NCBI GenBank assembly: GCA_016214985.1
Contig: JACRMM010000028.1
Span: 1-64,000, forward strand
Source: Deltaproteobacteria bacterium
GTDB lineage: Bacteria; Desulfobacterota; Deferrisomatia; Deferrisomatales; JACRMM01
Length of the DNA: 64,000 nucleotides
Reading direction: 5' to 3'
Both the position numbers and the translations under genes were made by a program. Numbering within the stretch: position 1 is the stretch's first letter; every line of letters begins with the position of its first letter. Of the stretch, positions 1-8,821 are shown piece after piece. The notes beneath the pieces were generated by a model. That model worked only from the letters and a program-made list of their open reading frames with translations, was not told the origin of the DNA and ran no database searches.

Positions 1-162
1 CCAGGCATAGAGGCGAGTCCCCGTGTGCTCCACCAACTCGCCCAGGCGCTCGACAAACCGGTCCCGGTCCTGATCGTCCCGAAAGATCTCCCCCCGCTCG
101 ATGCCTCGCGCGATCACATGGTAGACCAGCCCTGGAATGTCAAGACGGGGTTGCCGCGGCAT
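1..162 (-). CDS. REP-associated Y1 transposase (IS200-like), N-terminal part, cut by window edge
   Basis: The 54 visible codons begin MPRQPRLDIPGLVYHVI and continue with a GIERGEIFRDDQDRDRFV-type stretch. This is the characteristic start of TnpA-REP / Y1 HUH single-strand transposases (RAYT), which move or maintain short palindromic repeats. The catalytic HUH pair and the tyrosine would lie further on, beyond base 1, so activity cannot be judged. The ATG at 162 follows no strong ribosome site. Upstream (to the right) lies a block of short tandem repeats at 216-269, consistent with such an element. Family assignment is firm from the N-terminal signature; completeness is unknown. Confidence 0.85.
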   Translation of the reverse strand, partial: MPRQPRLDIPGLVYHVIARGIERGEIFRDDQDRDRFVERLGELVEHTGTRLYAW

Positions 163-215
163 GAACGGAGCATAGCGGAGAAGGCACCCTGTGACAACGC
201 GAAACTACGTAACTA

Positions 216-269
216 CCAACGTCCCCTAGTGCCAACGTCCCCTAGTGCCCCCTAGTGCCCCCTAGTGCC
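216..269. repeat. Short tandem repeat (CCCTAGTGCC units) beside the transposase
   Basis: A 16-base unit CCAACGTCCCCTAGTG occurs twice in tandem (216-231 and 232-247), followed by two 10-base units, so that CCCTAGTGCC appears four times (224, 240, 250 and 260). The block sits between the RAYT-type transposase start and the exact point where the L,D-transpeptidase fragment breaks off near 271. It probably marks the end of the mobile element or a site of repeat slippage. A similar ACGTCCCCTA-TGCC string occurs near 2026. Confidence 0.8.
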
Positions 270-271
270 CC

Positions 272-460
272 CTCGTAGAACTCCGGCAGGACGACGGAGG
301 AGGAGACCCGGGCTCCCCCGATCTCCAGCGTACGCCCCTGGCGAAGCGCCTCGCTGCGCACGCGTATCGCCTCCAGGAGCGGGTCGGCCCAGGCCGCGGT
401 GGTGGCGGCCAGGACGAGGACGAGCAGCCGGGAGGCCGACAGGAAGAGGCGCTTCATCAT
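272..460 (-). pseudogene. Truncated L,D-transpeptidase (YcbB-type), N-terminal fragment
   Basis: Reading leftward from the double ATG at 460/457, the product has a signal peptide (MMKRLFLSASRLLVLVLAAT, Ala-rich cleavage region ending AWA). A mature start follows with IRVRSEALRQG and a GGARVSSSVVLPEFYE segment. That spacing (short helix, then xGGxxVxSxxVLPxFYE) is how YcbB-like murein L,D-transpeptidases begin, before their peptidoglycan-binding and YkuD catalytic domains. Neither domain is present: the frame runs straight into the tandem repeat at about 271. It is therefore a non-functional remnant, presumably cut by the adjacent transposable element. Only the first 63 codons remain, so the family call rests on a short match. 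Confidence 0.6.
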
Positions 461-564
461 CGGCTCGACTCCACTCGCGTCGGAGGACCCTACCCTACCC
501 CAGGGGCGCACGAAACGCTCGTGCGCTCGAACGCCCCCTATGCCCTTCCCCAGCCGCCGTCACC

Positions 565-717
565 TCAAACGCGGAACTGCTCGACGAAGAGCCCCCAGTT
601 CTCGGCGTTCTTCTTTGCGTTGGCCGCATTGGCAATGGCCAAGTCTCGAGCTGCCTGGGCGCCGTAGGCGGTACTCCCATCGTGAACGATATCGTCGGTG
701 TTGAGGATCAGATGGGA
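565..717 (-). pseudogene. M35 (deuterolysin/Lys-endopeptidase type) metallopeptidase, C-terminal fragment
   Basis: Fifty residues ending in a stop: a SHLILNTDDIVHDG stretch, then AYGAQAARDLA and NAKKNAENWGLFVE. M35 peptidases end with a conserved TDDxxYG segment carrying the second metal-binding Asp, followed by a NAxNYxxF tail, and this fragment matches that pattern. The HExxH metal site that should precede it is missing, because the frame runs into the IS30 inverted repeat at 718. The peptidase gene was evidently disrupted by the insertion and its upstream part is not recognisable on the other side of the element. Confidence 0.6.
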
Positions 718-744
718 GGTAGATTCAACTTCAAAGTGCACCAC
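718..744. repeat. IS30-family left terminal inverted repeat
   Basis: Read on the minus strand this is a GGTGCACTTTGAAGTTGAAT-type sequence, close to the terminal repeats of many IS30 elements (pattern G-TG-TGCACTT-AA-TTGAA). It lies about 100 bases upstream of the transposase start, the expected distance, and marks where the M35 peptidase frame is interrupted. No matching right-hand copy was found near 1750. Confidence 0.55.
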
Positions 745-822
745 GGTCTGGAGAGGGAGGACACGGTGGCGGTCTGGTAGTGTGGGAAGCGCCAACCACC
801 TACGCGACCAGGAGGCGCCACC

Positions 823-1731
823 ATGTCCTACCAGCAGGTTAGCGAACAGGAGCGCTACGTCATAGCCCATATGAGGATGGCCGGGTTCAAGCTGCGAGAG
901 ATTGGGGAGCGGATCGGCCGTGACCATACGACGGTAAGCCGAGAACTGCGCAGAAACGCGCCGGACTACGGTGGGCCTTACTGGTACGACAATGCCCATC
1001 CGCAAGCCATGGCGCGGCGGCGGAAGACAAGGCAGTACCGACGGCAGTCTTGCTCGAAGCTGGTTCGGTACGTGGAGCAAGAGGTGGGTCTGGGTTGGTC
1101 TCCCGAGCAGGTGGCCGGCCGGCTGCCGGTGGAGTTCCCCGACGATACCCGCATGCGCATCAGCACCGAGACGGTCTATGCGTGGGTGTACTTGGACGCG
1201 CAGGAAGGAGGAACGCTTCACCGCCACCTTCGCCGGCATCACAGGAGACGGCGCCGGCAAGTACGCTACGGGATGGGGCGGCGATTCCAGGAGCAGCGAC
1301 CACGGATCACTGAGCGCCCCGTCGTCGTGGAGGAGCGCAGCCGGTGGGGAGACTGGGAAGGGGACACGGTAAGCGGGCGCATGGGCACGACGTCGCTGGT
1401 CACGCACGTGGAGCGGAGGAGCCGCTACCTTCTGGCTGCCAAGATCCCCGACAAGAAGGCGGCGACGTTCACCACGTGCAGCAGCGAACTTCTCGGGACC
1501 GTGCCCCCGACGCTTAGGCGGACGTTGACCCTGGACAACGGGTCCGAGGGGGCCGGCTACCGCGACCTTGAGCACCGAACGGGAGTGGCCGTCTACTTTG
1601 CGCAGCCCTACTCCGCTTGGCAACGAGGCACCAACGAGAACACCAACGGCCTGCTCCGCCAGTATTTTCCAAGGGAACCGACTTTCGGCGCGTCAGCGAT
1701 CGAGCGGTCGCCGCGGCCGTGGCCCGACTGA
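823..1731 (+). pseudogene. IS30-family transposase, frameshifted near its 3' end
   Basis: The product begins MSYQQVSEQERYVIAHMRMA, followed by a helix-turn-helix (LREIGERIGRDHTTVSRELRRN), the typical IS30 start. The DDE core follows, with WEGDTV (first Asp), LTLDNGSE (second Asp) and a GTNENTNGLLRQYFP block (catalytic Glu). After QYFP the frame reads REPTFGAS and soon stops. Shifting frame by one base near 1670 restores the expected KGTDFRRVSDRAVAAAVARLNHRPRK, so one base was lost. An AGGAGG ribosome site precedes the ATG. All three acidic residues are visible, but the C-terminus is destroyed by the frameshift and by deletion after 1750. Confidence 0.85.
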
Positions 1732-1755
1732 ACCATCGGCCACGAAAGTGGCCTC

Positions 1756-2040
1756 AATCACGCGGTGGCCGCTTTCGAGCACGTTGAAGACGCTGCCGAT
1801 GACGTTTATCACCTCATCCTCGCTGGTAAAGGGCGTGACTTGATTTTCCGTGCCGTGGTTGGCGATGCGGCCGAGCGGCCGAAGCCCCTGATCCCAAGAG
1901 TCCGCGGTCCACGGCTCTGTGAAATGGACGTTCACCGCGACGAAGCCGTCCAGGCAACCGGTAGTGTTGCGCTCTCCCAACCAGACGCTCTGCGACCCGC
2001 AGCTTCCGGTGGGCGACCGCGGGACGTCCCCTATGCCGCT
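1756..2040 (-). pseudogene. Unidentified protein fragment beside the IS30 remnant
   Basis: An open minus-strand frame reads SQSVWLGERNTTGCLDGFVA, then VNVHFTEPWTADSWDQG and a SEDEVINVIGSVFNVLESGH stretch before merging with the deleted end of the IS30 transposase. The composition is protein-like (balanced hydrophobic and acidic residues, few Arg/Pro shadows), unlike the plus-strand frames here. No complete start and no natural end are visible, and I do not recognise the family. It may be part of the gene that the IS30 element entered, but it does not resemble the M35 fragment on the other side. Confidence 0.35.
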
Positions 2041-2546
2041 GCGATGAGCTCTTCGGAGCCGCCCCGAAGGGGCCGTTCGATCATCTACCTTGCTTCCGGG
2101 GAGTCGGGCGCGCTACAAGCGTTGCACCGACTTGAGGCTAGAGTCGATATGGGACCGGGGGGCGCCTGCGGGGGAGGTTGTTCCACCCTGAAAGGCGGAT
2201 CCTGGCGAACCGAAGGGAACAAGGAAAGGATCTTCTCCTCGATCCGCACAGATCGGCATCCTCTTCGGTCCGTGGGTCAGTGCCGCACGCCGGGCCCAAT
2301 CCGGGTCTTCATCTGCTCGCGGTGGAGTCCGCCCGTTTGGGGTGGGGCGCGGCGACACCAAGGAGATGACTCGCTCCTATCGGAGTGCGCTCTCCCGGTG
2401 CTGCCTGCGCAGAAGTGCCCGTCCGGAGACGCTTGGTCGCAGTGGGGTTCTCACGACCTGGCGGGGAGCCGACGGGTCGGTTTGAAGCACGGCCTCGGTC
2501 GTCCAGGTGGAACCGTGCGCAGTCGCCCCGTCCTCGGAGGTGCGCG
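2041..2546. other. Stretch without an intact gene; possible degenerate fragments
   Basis: No convincing complete gene. On the plus strand near 2190-2290 there is a TLKGGSWRTEGNKERIFSS stretch that resembles the RGGSW motif of formylglycine-generating/sulfatase-modifying domains. It has no start and loses its frame soon afterwards, so it is at best a remnant. The last 20 bases hold the ribosome site (CGGAGG, 2535-2540) of the sensor kinase that follows. Confidence 0.3.
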
Positions 2547-5500
2547 TTGAACGCAGCATCGTGGGTTAGCGCGATTCTCGGCGTTTCCATTCTCCTTCAG
2601 GTCATTGCGGCGGTTCTCGCGCTGCGGCTCGTCCCTGTGTCGAGGGGGCGAGCGGCGTGGTACCTCATTGCCGCGGCCATCTTCTTGATGGCGGTCCGCC
2701 GCATCATTCCGTTCTATGCGCTCGTCTTCGGGCCGGGCGGCCGACGTCCCGACCCCTGGGCGGAGTCTATCGCACTGGTGATCTCCCTCCTCATGGTCGC
2801 TGGGATCTACCTGATTCGGCCGCTCCTGGAGGACCGGAAGAAGGCGCAGGAGTCGCTACGGGACTCGGAGGAGAGGCTCAGAGCCATCTTCGAACATGCG
2901 ACGGATGGGGTCGTCCTCGTTGACGTGGCGACGAACCGGCTTGCAGCCTGCAATGAGGCGATGTGCCGGCTCCTGGGATACACGGCAGAGGAGGCGCGCG
3001 GGCTGGGGGCCTCGGAGATCCATCCGGCCGAGGAACTGCCCAGGGTGACGGAGCTCTATGGGAAGCAGAGCAGAAGGGAGCTCGCCGTTGCCGAAGAGGT
3101 TCCGGTGAGGCGAAAAGACGGCACCGTCTTCTCTGCGGACGTCACGTCCGTGACGGCGGGGCTAGCCTGGACAGGAAGTTCGTCGTCCGGGTGTTCCGAG
3201 ATATCACCGAGCGCAGGCGGGCCGAAGAGGCGCTGAGGGAGACCCGGCACCTCGTCGATCGCATCTTGGAATCTACGCCAAACCTCATCTACATCTACGA
3301 TCTGGCCGAACACCGCAACATGTATGCCAACCGCGAGGTGACCGAGTTCCTCGGATACACGCCCCAGCAAGTGCAGGCCATGGGGTCGGCGCTGTTTGGG
3401 AACATCTTGCACCCGGATGACACCGCCACCGTGGCGGAGCATCACGCGCGCATGGCGTCGGCCGCCGAGTCCGAGGTGCAGACGGTCGAGTACCGAATGC
3501 GGCACCATCGCGGCGAGTGGCGCTGGCTGCGCAGCCGCGACGTCCCCTTCTCTCGGGACGAGAAGCGGGCAGCCCGCCGGATCTTGGGTTTTGCGGAGGA
3601 CGTAACCGAACACAAGCATGCTGACGAGGCGCTTCGCGCGGCACACCGGAAATTCGAGTCTCTGATCAAGGCTTCGCCCGTCGGCATCGCCACTCTCGAT
3701 CCCGGGCGCAAACTCACGCTCTGGAATCCGGCCCTCGAACAAATGTTCGGCTGGACCGCAGGGGAAGTTCTGGGTCGCACGCTCCCCTACATCCCTCCGG
3801 AAGAGAGCGAGGAGCACGCCGGCATCCTCACAAGGGTCATGAGCGGCGAGCCCTTTGACGGCATCGCGCTGCGAACGGCGCGTAAAGACGGCTCCCACAT
3901 CGACGTAAGCATGAGCACCGCTGCGTATCTGGACGACGACGGGAATATCATGGGTGTGCTCGGCGTGGTCCAGGACATCACCGAGCGCACGCTGGCCGAG
4001 TTGGAACTGCGTGAGACGAAAGAGCTGTTCACATCGTTCATGCGACACTCTCCTATTTACAGCTTCATCAAGGAGGTGACGCCCACCGAGAGTCGCGTGC
4101 TGCACGCCAGCGAAAACTACGAGCAGATGATCGGAATCAAGGGTTCCGACATGGTCGGCAAGACCATGGCCCAGCTGTTCCCGGCAGAATTCGCCGCGAA
4201 GATGACCGCTGACGACTGGGCCGTCGTGTCAAAGGGTGAGATCCTGACCACTGACGAAGACTTGGATGATCGCAACTACACCACCGTCAAGGCCCCGATT
4301 ACCCTGGGAGACAAGACACTTCTGGTTGGACACACGATAGACATCACCGCGCGCAAACAGGCAGAGGCAAAACTCGCCGAAACGGCAAGGCGTCTTGAGC
4401 TGGCTACGTCGTCCGGTGGTCTGGGCGTCTGGGACTGGGACATCAAGAACAACCGGATGGCGTGGGACGACCGGATGTTCGAGCTCTACGGAATAAGAAA
4501 GGATACGTTCCCCGCTCGCATAGACGCTTGGCTAAATGGACTGCATCCAGAGGACAAGGAAAGAGCAGTAGCGGAATGTCAGGCAGCCCTGGATGGCAAA
4601 AAGGAGTTCGATACGACGTTTCGCGTAGTGCATCCAGAAGGAACGGTCAAGTACCTGAAAGCGAACGGCCTAGTCATTCGCGACCAGGACTGCGTGGCTG
4701 TCCGCATGTTGGGGCTAAACAAGGACATCACCGATAGCAGGCTCTACGAAGAGGAAAGGGAAAGACTCCAAGAGCAACTTCTGCACTCACAGAAACTCGA
4801 ATCGGTGGGGCGACTTGCCGGCGGCGTCGCCCATGATTTTAACAACATGCTGGGGGTGATCCTCGGACATGCGGACCTGGCCCTCAAGACGCTTGAGCCG
4901 ACCCATCGGCTCTATGCCGACCTGGAGGCAATCCGCAAGGCGGCTGAGCGCTCCGCCGACCTGACGCGCCAGTTGCTGATGTTTGCCCGCAGACAGACGG
5001 TCGCACCCAAGGTCCTGGATCTAAACGACACCATGGCGGGCGCGCTCAAGATGCTGCGCCCACTGATCGGGGAGGAGATCCAACTCAACTGGCGGCCGGA
5101 GGCGGACGTGTGGCCGGTCAACGTGGATCCGTCCCAAATCGACCAGATCCTGGCCAACCTGTGCGTGAATGCACGCGACGCCATCGCGGGCGTCGGCAAG
5201 ATCACCATCGAGACGGGAAACGTCACCCTCGACGGCGACTACTGCGTCCGCCACGCGGGCTTCGTCCCCGGGGAGTACGTGCGACTCGTGGTGAGCGACG
5301 ACGGATGCGGGATGGACAAGGAAACGCTGACCCACGTCTTCGAACCGTTCTTCACAACCAAAGGCGTTGGCGAGGGCACAGGACTCGGGCTGGCCACGGT
5401 GTACGGCATCGTCAAGCAGAACAATGGCTTTATCAATGTATACAGCGAGGTGGGACAGGGAACGACGCTTGTGATCTACCTGCCCCGGCATGTGGGCAAG

Positions 5501-5914
5501 ACCGCTCAGACACAGACGGACGGTGGGGCGAAACCGCGACTGCGCGGCCAGGAGACCATCCTGCTGGTGGAGGACGAGCCGGCCATCCTGAACGTCACCA
5601 CGGAGATGCTCGAGACCCTGGGTTACATCGTGGTAGCGGCAGGCACGCCCGGCGAGGCCCTCAGCCTGGCGAGAGAGCGCGCCGGTGAGATCCACCTTCT
5701 CATGACCGACGTGGTCATGCCCGAGATGAACGGCCGCGACCTGGCCAAGAACCTGCTGTCCCTCTACCCGGACCTCCGGCGCCTGTTCATGTCGGGGTAT
5801 ACGGCCAACGTCATCGCTCACCACGGCGTGCTGGACGAAGGAGTGCATTTCATCCAGAAGCCCTTTTCCCTGACCGCCCTGGCCGCCAAAGTCCGAGAGG
5901 CGCTCGAGGAGTGA
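2547..5914 (+). pseudogene. Multi-PAS hybrid sensor histidine kinase, interrupted by one frameshift
   Basis: A TTG start at 2547 sits six bases after CGGAGG. The N-terminus has about three membrane helices (residues 5-95), then a PAS domain (LRAIFEHATDGVVLVD). Between about 3155 and 3167 the frame must shift by one base: the first frame ends at 3236, while the conserved FVVRVFRDITERRRAEEALR continues in another frame. Four further PAS/PAC units follow. Then come the H box (GRLAGGVAHDFNNML, phospho-acceptor His), the ATPase domain (DDGCGMD, GTGLGLATVYGIV) and a receiver domain (ILLVEDEP, phospho-acceptor Asp in LLMTDVVMPEMNG). It would phosphorylate its own receiver in response to signals sensed by the PAS array. 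No other regulator lies nearby. The frameshift could be a sequencing error or true decay. Confidence 0.85.
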
Positions 5915-6010
5915 CCACCGGTCCGGGGTGGGTCCAAGACGGCCGGGGCCCCACTGCCGCGCCCTGCGGTGAGCCCTCGAAGGACCGAGGCGGGGGGAGG
6001 CGTGCCCCCG

Positions 6011-7003
6011 TCAGTGCCCAGCCAGCCCGACGACGGCCCCGGCCAGCCCCACCGTGACCCGGGCAAGCCGGTCGAAGTCCACCCGGTCGGGCATGTCGCC
6101 GGCCGTGTGGTAGAAGGGGGACCGGAAGGGCGCCGTGTCGGTCACGAGCACGGCCGGGTACCCCTCCTGCCAGAAGGACCAGTGGTCCGAGAGGTCCACG
6201 CCGGGGAACCACGCGGGCACAATCGCGAGTTCTGCCGGGAAGCCCGAGGCGTCGCGGAACCGGCGCGCCGCCTCGCGGGCGATCCGGCCCGACGAAAGGT
6301 TCCCGACGAAGCCCAGGAAGTTGCCGGTGTCCGGGTAGAGGAGCTGGAGCGGGAAGGGGTATCGCTGGCTCCCCGGGGCGTCGGAGTAGTACCCGATCGT
6401 CTCCAGGCAGAGCATGGCGACCACCCGCTCGCCGCGCTCCCGGCACCGCCGGGCATAGACTCGACTCCCCATGAGCGGCGTCTGGAAGAAGGGCGGCTCC
6501 TCGTTCACGAAGCCGACGAAGCGCACCGTGCAGGCCGGCGTTCGGCGGGCTCGGGCGAACGCCCGGGCGATCTCCAGGAGCGCCGCCACCCCGGTCCCGT
6601 TGTCGTCCGCCCCCGGCGTGCCCCACGCGCTGTCGTAGTGGGCTCCCACCAGGACGACCTCCTCGGCCCGGCCCGCGCCGCGGACCTCGGCCTCCACGTT
6701 TCGCACGGCCACCCCGGCCGCCCGGTACTCCTGGGCCGCCAGCCGATAGCCGAACCCGGCGAGGGCGTTCTCCACGTACGCGGCGGCCCGCGCCAGGGCC
6801 TCCGGCCGGCCCGTGTGGCGCTCCCCGATCTCCTGCGCGAGCACGCGAACATGCCGCTCCAGGTTCGCCCGAAGCGTGGGATCGGGCGGCCGCGGCGCAG
6901 GCGACGACGTGGCTCCGAGGCAGCAGAGCCCCCCAATCCCCATCGTGAACAAGGCGACCTCGAGTCCGGCACCGCCCACCGTCACACCTCCCCTCCGCCC
7001 CAC
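6011..7003 (-). CDS. Secreted or membrane-anchored M28-family zinc aminopeptidase
   Basis: A protein of 330 residues with a hydrophobic N-terminal segment (residues 8-30) suggesting export. The M28 fold signature is complete: HYDSAWGTPGADDN gives the first His and bridging Asp, FVNEE the catalytic and metal-binding Glu pair, ETIGYY an acidic ligand, and FYHTAGD the last His. Such enzymes release amino acids from peptide N-termini in the periplasm. A GLCC stretch near residue 28 resembles but does not fit a lipobox, so simple secretion or a membrane anchor is more likely. The gene is convergent with the sensor kinase (95 bases between stops) and appears single. The start codon is uncertain; a GTG or ATG a few codons in is possible. 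Confidence 0.85.
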   Translation of the reverse strand: MGRRGGVTVGGAGLEVALFTMGIGGLCCLGATSSPAPRPPDPTLRANLERHVRVLAQEIGERHTGRPEALARAAAYVENALAGFGYRLAAQEYRAAGVAVRNVEAEVRGAGRAEEVVLVGAHYDSAWGTPGADDNGTGVAALLEIARAFARARRTPACTVRFVGFVNEEPPFFQTPLMGSRVYARRCRERGERVVAMLCLETIGYYSDAPGSQRYPFPLQLLYPDTGNFLGFVGNLSSGRIAREAARRFRDASGFPAELAIVPAWFPGVDLSDHWSFWQEGYPAVLVTDTAPFRSPFYHTAGDMPDRVDFDRLARVTVGLAGAVVGLAGH

Positions 7004-7513
7004 GGCCAGGGCCGGACCGCGGCGCTCGCGTCGTCAACCACTTCGAATCTAGGAACTTCAGAACGGCCGCCCCGGCCCCGCTGGCACACCCGGCCGACCT
7101 CCTTGCGGCGGGCGTCGACCACGGCCGGGTCGCCCTCGCCGAGGCGGACCCCCGTCCGGCGAACACCGGCCCGCCTTGGATCCTGCTGGAAGTTCTTCTG
7201 ACCCGCAAGAGGTTCCGGCGGAATAGGCTGCCCGTCTCGTACCTCCTGTGACTGCACGTGTCCACCAACCGATCGCACAAGCAGATCATAGAGGAACGAT
7301 GCCTTGGCCCAGATGCCGCCCTCGCGGCCGGTGCTCCGGGTCCCCTCGCCTCCGTGGCCCGGCACTCGCCCGAGCCGCCGGCGCACGTCCTGGGGTGTGC
7401 TCCCCACGGAACCGAATGGACTTCGGGGTTTCCTGACCGTAAGATAATCGCCCCTGCAAGACGAAACCGGATCGGCCCGACCCGATCCCGGGTGAACCGA
7501 CAGGAGGGATCGG
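7004..7513. other. Intergenic region upstream of argG
   Basis: Five hundred bases with no gene I can support. A minus-strand open stretch (around 7060-7420; for example WAKASFLYDLLVRSVGGHVQ) has a protein-like patch but no recognisable family, and may be a decayed gene. Just before argG a TAAGATAAT string at about 7440 could serve as a -10 element, without a good -35. The argG ribosome site (AGGAGGG) is at 7502-7508. Confidence 0.4.
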
Positions 7514-8719
7514 ATGGCGAAGAAGAAGGTGAAGAGGGTCGTGCTGGCGTACTCCGGGGGGCTCGACACCTCCGTCATCCTCAAGTGGCTGATCGAGGAG
7601 TACGGCTGCGAGGTCGTGTGCTTCGCCGCCGACCTGGGCCAGGGAGAGGAACTCTCGGGCCTCGACGAGAAGGCCCGCAAGACCGGGGCCTCGAAGATCT
7701 ACATCGAAGACGTCCGCGAGGAGTTCGTCAAGGACTTCGTCTTCCCGATGTTCCGGGCCGGCGCGGTCTACGAGGGCCATTATCTGCTCGGCACCTCGAT
7801 CGCCCGGCCGCTCATCGGCAAGCGGATGGTGGAGATCGCCGACGCCGAGGGCGCCGATGCGATCTCCCACGGGGCGACGGGTAAGGGCAACGACCAGGTG
7901 CGCTTCGAGCTCACCGCTTACGCCCTCAAGCCCGACATCAAGATCATCGCGCCGTGGCGGGAGTGGAGCCTGAACTCCCGCGAGAGCCTCCTCGCCTACG
8001 CGAAGAAGCACAAGATTCCGGTGCCGGTGTCGAAGGCGAAGCCTTACTCCAGCGACCGCAACCTCCTGCACATCTCCTTCGAGGGCGGCATCCTGGAGGA
8101 CCCCTGGAACGAGCCCACCGAGGACATGTTCCAGCTCTCGGTGAGCCCGGAGCAGGCACCGGACAAACCCGAGTACGTGGAGGTGGACTTCAAGGCGGGC
8201 AACCCGGTCGCCGTGAACGGCAAGAAGCTCTCGCCCGCCAAGCTCTTGGGCAAGCTCAACGAGCTGGGCGGCCGAAACGGCGTGGGCCGGGTCGACATCG
8301 TGGAGAACCGGTTCGTGGGCATGAAGAGCCGGGGCGTCTACGAGACCCCGGGCGGCACGATCCTGCGCCTGGCCCACCAGGCCGTGGAGAGCCTGACCCT
8401 GGACCGGGAGGTCATGCACCTGCGCGACTCGCTCGTGCCCAAGTACGCCCAGCTCGTGTACAACGGCTTCTGGTTCGCCCCGGAGAGGGAGGCGCTCCAG
8501 ACCTTCATGGACGAGGCGCAGAAGAACGTCACCGGCACGGCCCGCTTGAAGCTCTACAAGGGGACCTGCGCGGTGGTCGGCCGCAAGAGCCCGAAGAGCC
8601 TCTATGATCCCGACGTGGCCACCTTCGAGGCCGACACGGTCTACAATCAGGCCGACGCGACCGGGTTCATCAAGTTGAACGCCCTGCGGCTGCGGACGAG
8701 GAAGAAGCTGCAGGGGTAG
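7514..8719 (+). CDS. argG: Argininosuccinate synthase
   Basis: A 401-residue enzyme of the usual family length. It joins citrulline and aspartate, with ATP cleaved to AMP, giving argininosuccinate, the penultimate step of arginine synthesis in the cytoplasm. The ATP pyrophosphatase loop is seen at the start ([13 protein letters not shown], residues 10-22). The conserved [15 protein letters not shown] block (residues 117-131) binds citrulline/aspartate, and [14 protein letters not shown] is near residue 277. The ATG is preceded by a strong AGGAGGG. argH follows 102 bases downstream in the same direction, so the pair is probably one operon despite the hairpin between them. Confidence 0.98.
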   Translation: MAKKKVKRVVLAYSGGLDTSVILKWLIEEYGCEVVCFAADLGQGEELSGLDEKARKTGASKIYIEDVREEFVKDFVFPMFRAGAVYEGHYLLGTSIARPLIGKRMVEIADAEGADAISHGATGKGNDQVRFELTAYALKPDIKIIAPWREWSLNSRESLLAYAKKHKIPVPVSKAKPYSSDRNLLHISFEGGILEDPWNEPTEDMFQLSVSPEQAPDKPEYVEVDFKAGNPVAVNGKKLSPAKLLGKLNELGGRNGVGRVDIVENRFVGMKSRGVYETPGGTILRLAHQAVESLTLDREVMHLRDSLVPKYAQLVYNGFWFAPEREALQTFMDEAQKNVTGTARLKLYKGTCAVVGRKSPKSLYDPDVATFEADTVYNQADATGFIKLNALRLRTRKKLQG

Positions 8720-8729
8720 AGGCGGCAAT

Positions 8730-8785
8730 CAGCCGTCAGCAATCAGCATTCAGCTGGGCCCGCCGTGGGCCTGAGCTGACGGCTG
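8730..8785. repeat. Inverted repeat between argG and argH
   Basis: CAGCCGTCAGC at 8730-8740 pairs perfectly with GCTGACGGCTG at 8775-8785. Inside the loop a second, imperfect palindrome is centred on GGGCCCGCCGTGGGCC. The surroundings are built of repeated CAGC/CAATCAGC words. It may be a dispersed intergenic repeat, an mRNA-stabilising or attenuating hairpin, or a processing site; no T-run follows, so it is not a classical terminator. Confidence 0.65.
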
Positions 8786-8821
8786 AGAGCCGACCGCTGA
8801 CAGCCGTCCCCGGAGGGGACG

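Larger units (their letters stand above)
718..1750 (+). mobile_element. IS30-family insertion sequence, right end deleted
   Basis: The element runs from the inverted repeat at 718 through a transposase gene. Protein similarity ends at an NHRPRK motif near 1750, about 15-25 codons before the usual IS30 transposase end. The terminal right inverted repeat is missing. Minus-strand coding-like sequence of another protein starts immediately beyond. With the transposase frameshift (separate entry), the element looks immobile. Confidence 0.7.

Noticed and set aside
216-269. CRISPR array at the tandem repeat
   Set aside because: Units are 10-16 bases, directly adjacent and without spacers, and no cas genes are near.
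565-1623. A 352-codon minus-strand frame opposite the IS30 transposase
   Set aside because: Only its last 50 codons match a protein family (M35 peptidase); the rest is the Arg/Pro-rich shadow of the transposase gene, so the real fragment is limited to 565-717.
5915-6010. Terminator hairpin between the sensor kinase and the M28 peptidase
   Set aside because: Several GC-rich palindromic words occur but no stem longer than about six pairs could be drawn.
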